In this document: positions 1 through 6,472 of the stretch, one piece after another
Layout: every line of letters starts with the position of its first letter
Numbering within the stretch: the stretch's first letter is position 1
DNA from: Clostridia bacterium
GTDB taxonomy: Bacteria; Bacillota; Clostridia; Oscillospirales; CAG-272
DNA: 25,184 bases
Reading direction: 5' to 3'
Assembly (NCBI GenBank): GCA_900763885.1
Contig: CAAFLY010000307.1
Location: 1 to 25,184 of the forward strand
Made by a program: the position numbers and the translations under genes
Notes under the pieces: model-generated
What the model saw: only the letters and a program-made list of their open reading frames with translations
Told to the model about the DNA's origin: nothing
Database searches by the model: none

Positions 1-15
1 AAAGAGGAGCTTTCT

Positions 16-711
16 ATGACAAAACGTCCCTTCCCCACCGAGCTTGCCTACCTCGCCGGGATCTGTATCCTCGCGTTTGGCGCCGCGTTCATGGAGGCCG
101 CGGATTTCGGTGTATCCATGGTCGTCGCACCTGCGTATCTCTGCTTCCGCAAGCTCTCGCCGATTTTCCCGTTCTTCACCTACGGCATGGCGGAATATAC
201 CCTGCAGGCCATCCTTCTCCTTCTGACCGTCCTCTGTCTGCGCAAATTCCGGCTGTCCTACCTATTCTCCTTCGTCACCGCCGTTTTCTATGGCATGGTG
301 CTGGACCTTGGCATGTGGCTCCTCGATTTCATCCCGTACAATGGACTGCCCATCCGCGTCGGCTATTACCTCATCGGAATCTTCTTCTGCGCGCTCGGCG
401 TGTCTCTGCTCTTTCACACCTACATCGCGCCGGAGGTCTATGAGCTGTTTGTCAAGGAGATCTCCGCGAAATACGGATTCGACATCAACAAAACGAAAAC
501 CGTTTATGACTGCGCAAGCTGCGTTGTATCGGTCCTCCTCTCGTTCGCCTTCTTCGGCTTTCTCCACTTCGAAGGCGTCAAATGGGGCACCATCCTCGTC
601 GCGCCGATCAACGGCTTTCTCATCGGTCTGTGCAGCAAGTGGATGGACAAACGCTTCGATTGGGTCGATACGCTGCCGCTGCGGACCTTTTTCGAGGGCA
701 AAAAAGCATAA
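16..711 (+). CDS. YczE/YitT-like integral membrane protein
   Basis: A 231-residue hydrophobic protein with about five or six predicted membrane segments (roughly residues 8-28, 58-76, 80-104, 115-135, 165-185 and 190-207). The pattern resembles the YczE/YyaS/YitT group of Bacillota membrane proteins: an early FGVSMVVAP stretch, a polar loop containing GFDINKTKTVYD, and a late WGTILVAPINGFLIG segment. That group has no firmly established biochemical role, so no substrate is assigned. The ATG at 16 is preceded by GAGGAG at 4-9, an ideal ribosome binding site, so the start is well supported. The promoter lies left of the window. The gene ends at a GC-rich hairpin (718-751) shared with the convergent esterase gene. 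Membrane location is clear; the family call is by overall resemblance only. Confidence 0.8.
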   Translation: MTKRPFPTELAYLAGICILAFGAAFMEAADFGVSMVVAPAYLCFRKLSPIFPFFTYGMAEYTLQAILLLLTVLCLRKFRLSYLFSFVTAVFYGMVLDLGMWLLDFIPYNGLPIRVGYYLIGIFFCALGVSLLFHTYIAPEVYELFVKEISAKYGFDINKTKTVYDCASCVVSVLLSFAFFGFLHFEGVKWGTILVAPINGFLIGLCSKWMDKRFDWVDTLPLRTFFEGKKA

Positions 712-717
712 ACAAAG

Positions 718-757
718 CCGGGGCAGGATCCTACAAACGGATATGCCCCGGTAATTT
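718..757. terminator. Bidirectional terminator between convergent genes
   Basis: CCGGGGCA (718-725) pairs perfectly with TGCCCCGG (744-751), and a 4-bp inner stem (728-731 with 739-742) sits in the loop. TAATTTTGT follows on the + strand and CTTTGTTT on the - strand, so it could end both the membrane-protein gene and the esterase gene. Confidence 0.7.
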
Positions 758-789
758 TGTGCTGTAGAGAGCGGAGAGACGCAGTCCGC

Positions 790-840
790 TCAGGATGCCT
801 CTGATTGCAGGTTGATTCAGCGCCTCCTTAAGGAAAACGC
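790..840 (-). repeat. Short copy (A) of the dispersed palindromic element
   Basis: Read on the - strand, 840-814 gives GCGTTTTCC followed by TTAAGGAGGCGCTGAATCAA, which matches the junction of the two units at 16430. It continues as CCTGCAATCAGAG and GCATCCTGAG, matching the right end of unit D at 16504-16520. The central hairpin of the full units is missing. The copy lies in the 3' flank of the esterase gene. The rest of 752-946 holds nothing else recognisable. Confidence 0.6.
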
Positions 841-946
841 CGCTATCGGGTTTACCCAAACCGCAGAAATCCCCCAGCTTTTCCAGTATAAAGTTCTTGC
901 CAGGCTTCTTTCCGGAAGCGTCCTCGTCCCCCCGTTCCCCCGTCCG

Positions 947-3454
947 TTATTTTTCCATCGTATACGTGTCATATTCCGGCGCCGTGTAGGGATGGGTGCG
1001 GTTCTGGAGGAAGTGGAGCCGGACGCGACCCGGCAGAGCGTGATAGAGGGCGGTCACTCCGGAGGGCGGGCATACGTAATCGCCCAATCCCGCCGTGATC
1101 TCCACCGGGCAGAGGACACGGGTCGACGCGCATACCGTATCGTAGTAATCGAGCCCTGCCGCAGGCGCCGGCCGCCATCCGCCGAGTCTGCCCGCCCGGA
1201 TCGCACGCAGATCGCACAGCCACGGGATCGATATGTCCGCTTCTGTCACACGCGCCTCGTGCGCCGCCGCCTGGATCGCCTGGAATCCGCCCATACTGCC
1301 GCCGCACACCTTCACATGGACACCGTCCCACTCCGGCAGCGTCATGCAGTACCGGACCGCCTGGAGCGCGCGCAATACCATATACTTGAAGAATACCGTG
1401 TCCGGATCGCGGTTTTCAGCCTCGTCAAAGCCGAAATTCGCGTATTTCGTGGCGAGGAGCTGCGCGTAGTATTCCGCGCTCTGTCCGTTCGGCTCACCCT
1501 GCTGGTTGATGCACAGCTGGATCGCGTCCCACTTGTTCGGCACCTGCGCGGCGGTCACGTTGTATCCCATGTACAAGACCACGATCGGCAGAGAGCGCGC
1601 GGCGGCATTGCGCGGCATACGGAGATACCCGGACACCGGATTCGGCCCCGGACAAGCGATACGCACATCGTATACCACATCTCCCGGATCGCCGCTTTCC
1701 CACTCTTTCTTATACACCTCGACGGGCGCTGCCGGATCCAGCTCCTCCGCGATCACACGATCCCAGAAGGCGTCGTAGTCCGGCGGCACCTTGCCCGTCT
1801 GCAGGATCCGATCAAAGCCCGCGGCGGCACCCCCTTCAAAGACGTCGCAGTCCGCAAGAGGGTTCTTCTCCGCGTCGCAGGCCGTCACCAGCACGTGGAC
1901 ATAGCCCGCGGTCTCCACGGATACCGAAAACGCCGCTTCACCGTCCGCGCCGTCCATCCAGTATTCGCGCTTTCTGCCGTCGTCTCCCTCCGCGAATACG
2001 TGGAAATACGGCACCGGGATCCGGCGGTCGCCATCGGTCAGACGCACCGCATATCGCATTTCCTCCCCGATCGCGTATTGGAGCGCGTTTTTCTCCGTGC
2101 CGCCGACAAAGTATTTCCGCACCGGCAGCGCGTCCGTGAACAGCTTGGAGCCATACGACGGCGCGCCGCTTTCCCGGAACCATGCCTCCGCCTCCTGCGC
2201 GATGGACGGACGGACCATTTCCGCGCCTTCCTCGCCATACGCACGGAGATACTTCTCAAATTCCGAGGGCGCGTACATCTTGCCGCCGATCCGGGTCAGA
2301 TACCGTCGGTTCGTCGTATAATACCGGTTGCCGGACACGTGTATCTGCTCCTCCGCTTCCGGGGCGATGATTGAGTATATCGCGGAGCCGGTCGCCTCGT
2401 AGAAGCGGTTGTCCGCCACCGTGAAGCCGCCGTTCTCCGTCGCGTGCGGGATCCGCCACATAAAGAGATGATGGCCCATCGGCTGCGGATAGATCTCGGA
2501 ACGGCGCGGCTTGGTGTCTCCGAAGCCCGTGAAGCCGCCGCCCGCGTACAGACAGAGGTTGTCCGTGAACGACGAGTCGACGCTCATCCGGTCCCTGCCC
2601 TCATACGCGCCCATGCCGTAATTCACAAAGAGATTGTGCCGCATCACGAGATTTTTCGCCGGCTCGCATTCCACACCGCCCTGGTGCGTGACGCACGAGT
2701 CGTAGATGTTGTTGAAATAGCAGTCCTCGATCAGGATGTCCTCGCCGTGGTTCCAGAATTCGATGGCGTTGCCGAACCGGATCTGCAGCTGCCGGTTCCA
2801 TACCGCGCCGCCGATGAAGGTGAACGAACACCGCCGCACCGTCATATGGTCACATCCGCCCGACAACGCGTGTACGCCGCTGCCAAAAAACGCCAGATCC
2901 TCCACCGCCGTACAGGATACGTTCACCGACAGGCACCGATTGCCCCACAGCACCGCCTCGATGTGGCTGTAAACCGTTCCCGGATTGCCGTCCGACCACA
3001 GCAGCACCCGTCTCTCCTCCGGCAGCGGCAGACCGTGATCCGCCAGTCCCATGTGGTTGTCGTACCAATCGCCCGGCGCCGACAGCTGTTCTTCCTCCCA
3101 CCGGAGCGTGCCGCCGATCCTGCCGCCGTCGAACACGAAATTGCACACCTCAGACGGCAGCTCCCCGGTCCATTTCCAGATGTGCGGGGCAAGCTCCTCC
3201 CACAGCGCCGGATCGCTCACGTCCACGCTGCCGCAGAATACCGGTGCCTCGCCCTCGCCGTATGCGCCATAGGTGATGTATTTCTCCGGCGTCCCCGGCT
3301 TGCGGTACAGGCTGTCCCGGATGAAACTGCCGCGCTTGAACAGCACCATATCCCCCGGCAAAAGCGCGAGATCCCGATAATCCCGTCTGGCCGTCTCCGG
3401 CGTCAGACCGTCCGATGCGGTCCCACCCGCGTGTACGTCGATATAATAGGTCAT
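947..3454 (-). CDS. Beta-helix / CE7-type acetyl esterase fusion protein
   Basis: An 835-residue two-part protein without a signal peptide, so probably cytosolic. Residues 1-390 look like a right-handed parallel beta-helix: the opening contains DGLTPETA and LLPGDMVLFKRG as in pectate-lyase-like proteins, followed by repeated short strand/Asn turns (DILIEDCYFNNI, NLVMRHNLFVNY). About 440-545 is a linker or Ig-like stretch. Residues 555-835 resemble family CE7 (acetyl xylan esterase / cephalosporin C deacetylase). The entry DYDAFWDRVIAEE is typical, the nucleophile elbow is GGSMGG with Ser720, GDYVCPPS supplies Asp792, and His821 lies in RTHPYT. The usual RGQ oxyanion motif reads NQQ (650-652), so activity may differ. 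Deacetylation of an acetylated oligosaccharide bound by the helix is an inference. The start at 3454 has GGAGGG nearby, and a clear promoter lies at 3488-3516. Confidence 0.82.
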   Translation of the reverse strand: MTYYIDVHAGGTASDGLTPETARRDYRDLALLPGDMVLFKRGSFIRDSLYRKPGTPEKYITYGAYGEGEAPVFCGSVDVSDPALWEELAPHIWKWTGELPSEVCNFVFDGGRIGGTLRWEEEQLSAPGDWYDNHMGLADHGLPLPEERRVLLWSDGNPGTVYSHIEAVLWGNRCLSVNVSCTAVEDLAFFGSGVHALSGGCDHMTVRRCSFTFIGGAVWNRQLQIRFGNAIEFWNHGEDILIEDCYFNNIYDSCVTHQGGVECEPAKNLVMRHNLFVNYGMGAYEGRDRMSVDSSFTDNLCLYAGGGFTGFGDTKPRRSEIYPQPMGHHLFMWRIPHATENGGFTVADNRFYEATGSAIYSIIAPEAEEQIHVSGNRYYTTNRRYLTRIGGKMYAPSEFEKYLRAYGEEGAEMVRPSIAQEAEAWFRESGAPSYGSKLFTDALPVRKYFVGGTEKNALQYAIGEEMRYAVRLTDGDRRIPVPYFHVFAEGDDGRKREYWMDGADGEAAFSVSVETAGYVHVLVTACDAEKNPLADCDVFEGGAAAGFDRILQTGKVPPDYDAFWDRVIAEELDPAAPVEVYKKEWESGDPGDVVYDVRIACPGPNPVSGYLRMPRNAAARSLPIVVLYMGYNVTAAQVPNKWDAIQLCINQQGEPNGQSAEYYAQLLATKYANFGFDEAENRDPDTVFFKYMVLRALQAVRYCMTLPEWDGVHVKVCGGSMGGFQAIQAAAHEARVTEADISIPWLCDLRAIRAGRLGGWRPAPAAGLDYYDTVCASTRVLCPVEITAGLGDYVCPPSGVTALYHALPGRVRLHFLQNRTHPYTAPEYDTYTMEK

Positions 3455-3487
3455 ACGTTTCCCTCCGCGTTTTGATTTCCCGATACC

Positions 3488-3516
3488 ATTGTAGCATTCT
3501 TTTCGCGAAATTGCAA
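3488..3516 (-). promoter_or_regulatory. SigA-type promoter of the esterase fusion, with embedded palindrome
   Basis: On the - strand: -35 TTGCAA (3516-3511), a 17-bp spacer and -10 TACAAT (3493-3488), preceded by TGC as an extended -10. The spacer contains the perfect palindrome TTTCGCGAAA (3501-3510). A central-CG palindrome is typical of LacI-type operators; that it acts as one is inference. Confidence 0.75.
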
Positions 3517-3555
3517 GGGATCCCGGAAAGAATCCGCTCCGCTTCCGTCGAGAAA

Positions 3556-3610
3556 CGAAAAGCAGGTTCCCCGCTCTGTGCAGCTTTCACAAATGGGAGC
3601 CTGCTTTTTT
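3556..3610 (-). terminator. Rho-independent terminator of the glycosyltransferase gene
   Basis: AGCAGG (3561-3566) pairs with CCTGCT (3600-3605), with further pairing inward (TTCCC with GGGAG). On the - strand the hairpin is followed by TTTTCG. On the + strand a run of six T follows, so it may work both ways. Confidence 0.7.
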
Positions 3611-3628
3611 GTCGATTTGTCCGGTTTT

Positions 3629-4894
3629 TCAGATTTCCGTAATGCCGATGGCGCGTCTGTGGGGGATCGGCTTCCAGTCCGGCTTCTGGAAAAAGGCGAG
3701 GACGACCGGGATCGCGAACGTCGCCACAAAGAGCGGATAGGTCAGCACCGCCCGCGTGATCTCCGCCTTGGACGCACGGATCCTGCCGCGGGATTCATAT
3801 GCCGTCAGCACGGCGGTCAGCAGCGTCGAGAGGATGTAGCCGAGAAGGGCGCCGCCGATTGCCCAGAACGGCATGGTGCGCGGGAAGGGACTGTACAGGA
3901 TCCCTGTGATCATGCCGAAGAGGTAGACCGCCGCCGAGGTGCCGTAGCCCCAGAGCGACAGCGTCGCGCATTCGAGTGCCGCGTACCGTTCCCGCCACGA
4001 TCTGCCCGGCGCGAAAACGGCGGAGAGAAGCCTTGCCCCATACCGCAGCGACACCTGGATGCCGCCCTTGATCCAACGGACCCGCTGGCGGACCGAATCG
4101 GCAAACCTGTCCGGCTGCTCATCGTACAGGATCGCGCGCGGGCAATAGCCGACCTTTTCCCCGCGGATCACGGTGTCCGTCCAGAACTCAAGATCCTCCG
4201 TCAGCGAGTGGTAGATCCAGCCGCCCCGCTCGTCCAGAACCCTGCGCCGGACACAGAACCCGGTACCCGATACAGCGGCCGATGTGCCAAGGAGGGAGCG
4301 GGAGCCGTTCAGATGGACCGATTCGTGCAGAAACCACAGCCCATAGCCGGAGGATATCCAGTTGTCGGCAAAATTCTTCGTATTGCGGAAGCCCGTCACG
4401 ATCCCGTAGCCCTCGGACAGCGTTTTCGCCATCTCCGCTATGTAATCGCGCTCCAATAGGTTGTCCGCGTCCAGGATGAGAAACGCGTCGTATTTTTCGT
4501 ACAGGCCGTCCGTGCGCAGATGGTCCCACAGAGCCGCCAGCGCGTATCCCTTGCCGACCTCACGCCGATTCTCTCTTTCGTATACGACCGCGCCCCGCTG
4601 TTTTGCCGCCTCTGCCGTACCGTCCGTGCAGTTGTCCGCGATCACGTATACATCCGCCGGCATGGTCTGGTCCCGGATGCTGTCGAGTAGGTGCGGGAGT
4701 ACCGTCTCCTCATTGCGCGCCGCGATACAGACCGCGATGTGCAGTGCCGACGGGTCCGCTCCCTGTACGTTCGCCGCTTTGTGTCGGGAGAAGAGCCTCC
4801 GCACGCGCGGCAGGAACAAATACAGCCACTGATAGCTATACAACACGGCCATGCAAAAGCCGAACAATATACCGATCCACCATAAGATACGCAT
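3629..4894 (-). CDS. Membrane glycosyltransferase family 2 (processive-synthase-like)
   Basis: A 421-residue protein that transfers a sugar from a nucleotide sugar, probably at the cytoplasmic face of the membrane. One membrane helix lies at residues 5-28. The GT2 (GT-A) domain follows: IAVCIAARNEE (53-63), DNCTDGT (87-93), the DxD motif DAD (142-144), the TED catalytic motif (232-234) and QRVRW (270-274). The Q-x-x-R-W motif marks cellulose/chitin/hyaluronan-synthase-like enzymes. C-terminal membrane segments lie at about 308-334, 343-364 and 380-402. An upstream in-frame start at 4963 is possible, but the ATG at 4894 has GGGGAGG at ideal distance and begins with the membrane helix, so it is preferred. 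The gene appears monocistronic, between its own promoter (4954) and terminator (3556-3610). Donor and product cannot be told from sequence. Confidence 0.88.
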   Translation of the reverse strand: MRILWWIGILFGFCMAVLYSYQWLYLFLPRVRRLFSRHKAANVQGADPSALHIAVCIAARNEETVLPHLLDSIRDQTMPADVYVIADNCTDGTAEAAKQRGAVVYERENRREVGKGYALAALWDHLRTDGLYEKYDAFLILDADNLLERDYIAEMAKTLSEGYGIVTGFRNTKNFADNWISSGYGLWFLHESVHLNGSRSLLGTSAAVSGTGFCVRRRVLDERGGWIYHSLTEDLEFWTDTVIRGEKVGYCPRAILYDEQPDRFADSVRQRVRWIKGGIQVSLRYGARLLSAVFAPGRSWRERYAALECATLSLWGYGTSAAVYLFGMITGILYSPFPRTMPFWAIGGALLGYILSTLLTAVLTAYESRGRIRASKAEITRAVLTYPLFVATFAIPVVLAFFQKPDWKPIPHRRAIGITEI

Positions 4895-4953
4895 GATTTC
4901 CTCCCCATTCCGTCTGTGTCGTTTGGATTTCCTTATTCCTTCATGCTGTCCAT

Positions 4954-4962
4954 AGTATACCA
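4954..4962 (-). promoter_or_regulatory. Extended -10 promoter of the glycosyltransferase gene
   Basis: On the - strand TGG (4962-4960) directly precedes TATACT (4959-4954), an extended -10. At the -35 position there is only a weak TGGAAA. Transcription would start near 4947, giving a leader of about 50 nt. Confidence 0.55.
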
Positions 4963-5048
4963 CGCAAAAATAAAGATTTCCATGTCGGTTTCTTTGTTAT
5001 CTCCTTATGCTTTCATTAAAATTCTCTTATGTACATGGCGCATACGGA

Positions 5049-5100
5049 CAAAAGACCGATCCGCGTCCCCTTTTCGGGTCTCCGACAGGTCGGTCTTTCT
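5049..5100 (-). terminator. Terminator after the Crp/Fnr-like gene
   Basis: AAAGACCGA (5051-5059) pairs perfectly with TCGGTCTTT (5090-5098), a 9-bp stem with a small inner CCCC/CGGG pairing in the 30-nt loop. On the - strand the stem runs into TTTTGTCC. On the + strand it ends TTTCTATAG. Confidence 0.65.
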
Positions 5101-5160
5101 ATAGACTATGGGTGTGCTGGGGAAACGCTGATGTAAGCCATGCTTTTCCTCTGTCGCGGC

Positions 5161-5754
5161 TCACTGGATCCAGAGCTGGTCCTTGTACATCGTCTTGCGC
5201 AGGCGGCTCAGAGTCACCGGCGTCATATCGAGGAAGGAGGCGATGTACTTGTGCGGCACCACGTCGATCAGCCCCGGGTATTCCTTCAGGAACCACTCGT
5301 ACCGCTCCATTGCCGTCGTCCGGTAGAGGATCATCTTGTGCTTCCACAGATCGATGTAGTTCTGCGTCATCGCCCGGTTGACCACAAAGAGAAGCTCCGG
5401 TGAACGGGACAGCATGGGGATCACCTCGCAGGTTTCAAAGCAGATCAGGCGGGTATCCTCCAGGGCCTCCACCTGAATCGACATTTCCGATTTGTAGCCG
5501 ACCACGGAAAGATCCATCGTACACGCCTCCGCGTACCGACGCATGAAGCAGTCCGTGATTTCCTCTCCCTTCTTGTCGATGATGTAGCCGCGCATAAGTC
5601 CGGACATGAGAAACATGACATTGTGCTTATCCGCATCGCCAAGCTTCTGTCCCTTTTCGATCGTTTTTTCTATCGCGATGGGGCGCAGCTCCTCACAATA
5701 CGTTGTGTCGGTGAGACGCAGAGCGCGCATCAAACGGTCAAAATCTTCGCTCAT
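5161..5754 (-). CDS. Crp/Fnr-family transcriptional regulator
   Basis: A 197-residue cytosolic DNA-binding protein. Residues 20-115 form a cyclic-nucleotide-binding-like beta-roll (KGQKLGDADKHNVMFLMSGLMRGYI). About 115-150 would be the dimerisation helix. A compact C-terminal helix-turn-helix lies at 168-186 (HKYIASFLDMTPVTLSRLRK), the form seen in many Crp-like regulators of Bacteroidetes and Clostridia. No Fnr-like N-terminal Cys cluster is present, and the Arg-Ser signature of cAMP binding is not evident, so the ligand is unknown. The start at 5754 has GGGGGA seven bases upstream. It is flanked by a promoter at 5808 and a terminator at 5049-5100, so it looks monocistronic. The inverted repeat in its leader (5771-5795) could be an autoregulatory operator. 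Confidence 0.85.
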   Translation of the reverse strand: MSEDFDRLMRALRLTDTTYCEELRPIAIEKTIEKGQKLGDADKHNVMFLMSGLMRGYIIDKKGEEITDCFMRRYAEACTMDLSVVGYKSEMSIQVEALEDTRLICFETCEVIPMLSRSPELLFVVNRAMTQNYIDLWKHKMILYRTTAMERYEWFLKEYPGLIDVVPHKYIASFLDMTPVTLSRLRKTMYKDQLWIQ

Positions 5755-5770
5755 ACAATATCCCCCTATC

Positions 5771-5795
5771 TCTCCTATCTGCTGTCTATAGGAGA
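5771..5795. repeat. Perfect 8-bp inverted repeat in the Crp-like gene leader
   Basis: TCTCCTAT (5771-5778) and ATAGGAGA (5788-5795) flank 9 bases. The repeat lies between the -10 (5808-5813) and the start codon (5754). It could be an operator, or an mRNA hairpin that covers an AGGAG close to the ribosome binding site. Confidence 0.5.
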
Positions 5796-5807
5796 AAGTC
5801 TGCCTGT

Positions 5808-5816
5808 ATTATAACA
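5808..5816 (-). promoter_or_regulatory. Extended -10 promoter of the Crp-like gene
   Basis: On the - strand TGT (5816-5814) is followed by a perfect TATAAT (5813-5808). No convincing -35 is seen, as usual for extended -10 or activator-dependent promoters. Transcription would start near 5801, just before the inverted repeat. Confidence 0.6.
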
Positions 5817-6280
5817 CACTTTCAGAAAAAAAGCATTATCCTATGTTAATCGAAGCCGTGGAATTTCCCCGTCGATTTGACGGTTTTTTTCGGTTTGTTG
5901 TATATTGACAATCTTTGCACTCGTTTTTTGTTTATTTCAGTCAGACTACATCAGTATTCATCCGGACATCCCTGGCATATTCAGACAATGGATTGCGCGA
6001 TGTATACGGATATTTCGGCAGTTTCCCCAATTTCAAGCGGTGTTGTTTGGTATATTCTCATTTTTTATGGAATTCCCGTAAAAAGCGCGGAATTTGCGTC
6101 TCAATTTGGCGATTCGGCACACACGCATTTTATACATTTTTCATATGCCCCCCCCCCCGGTTTTTGGTCACTATGACGAATTGTTGGGGAGTTTGCACAA
6201 GAGAAAACGCTCCCATAGCTGTCCCAAAAGTGGGGAGAGGGGGCACGCGGAGGGGAGGGACGGCGGTGGCGATGCGATAA
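5817..6280. other. AT-rich non-coding region with a run of 11 C
   Basis: This stretch has no convincing gene on either strand. Open frames of 99 and 121 codons on the + strand lack a ribosome binding site and family resemblance. Base composition up to about 6190 is much more AT-rich than the rest of the window. An uninterrupted C11 tract lies at 6148-6158. A promoter-like TTGACG (5877-5882), 18-bp spacer and TATATT (5901-5906) points right, and a short stem with seven T (5869-5890) overlaps it. The end (6230-6280) is G-rich. Function unknown. Confidence 0.5.
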
Positions 6281-6330
6281 GAAAACGCCCGCATCTTCGG
6301 AGAGAGTCCGAAAACACGGGCGAAACGCTC
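6281..6330 (-). terminator. Rho-independent terminator of rny
   Basis: CGCCCG (6286-6291) pairs with CGGGCG (6317-6322), and an inner stem TTCGGA (6296-6301) pairs with TCCGAA (6307-6312) around a 5-nt loop. On the - strand TTTTCTTATC follows. It sits about 150 bp after the rny stop codon. Confidence 0.75.
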
Positions 6331-6381
6331 ATTTCATTCCGATGTACGAAAAATCTATGATAACACTGCAGACGAACGCAG

Positions 6382-6471
6382 CGGTATTTTCGGTATTCGG
6401 TATTCGGGGATCGTGAGACGCTTGGGATGCGATAGAAAGAAATGCTGTTGTATTTTCGCCGGTTTCGCCGG
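6382..6471. repeat. Short tandem repeats after the rny stop codon
   Basis: CGGTATT occurs three times at 6382-6404 (the first copy with two extra T), and TTTCGCCGG occurs twice back to back at 6454-6471, directly after the rny stop codon. These are simple low-copy repeats with no assigned role. Confidence 0.6.
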
Positions 6472-6472
6472 T

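Noticed and set aside
812..2374. A 520-codon + strand frame opposite the esterase fusion (and another at 2444-3475)
   Set aside because: Arg/His-rich shadow of the well-supported - strand gene, with no recognisable motif.
5869..5890. Short stem CCGTC/GACGG followed by seven T
   Set aside because: Only five base pairs, and no + strand gene upstream for it to terminate.
5877..6280. Two overlapping + strand frames of 99 and 121 codons in the gene-free interval
   Set aside because: No ribosome binding site, no family resemblance, and they run through the C11 tract; treated as non-coding.
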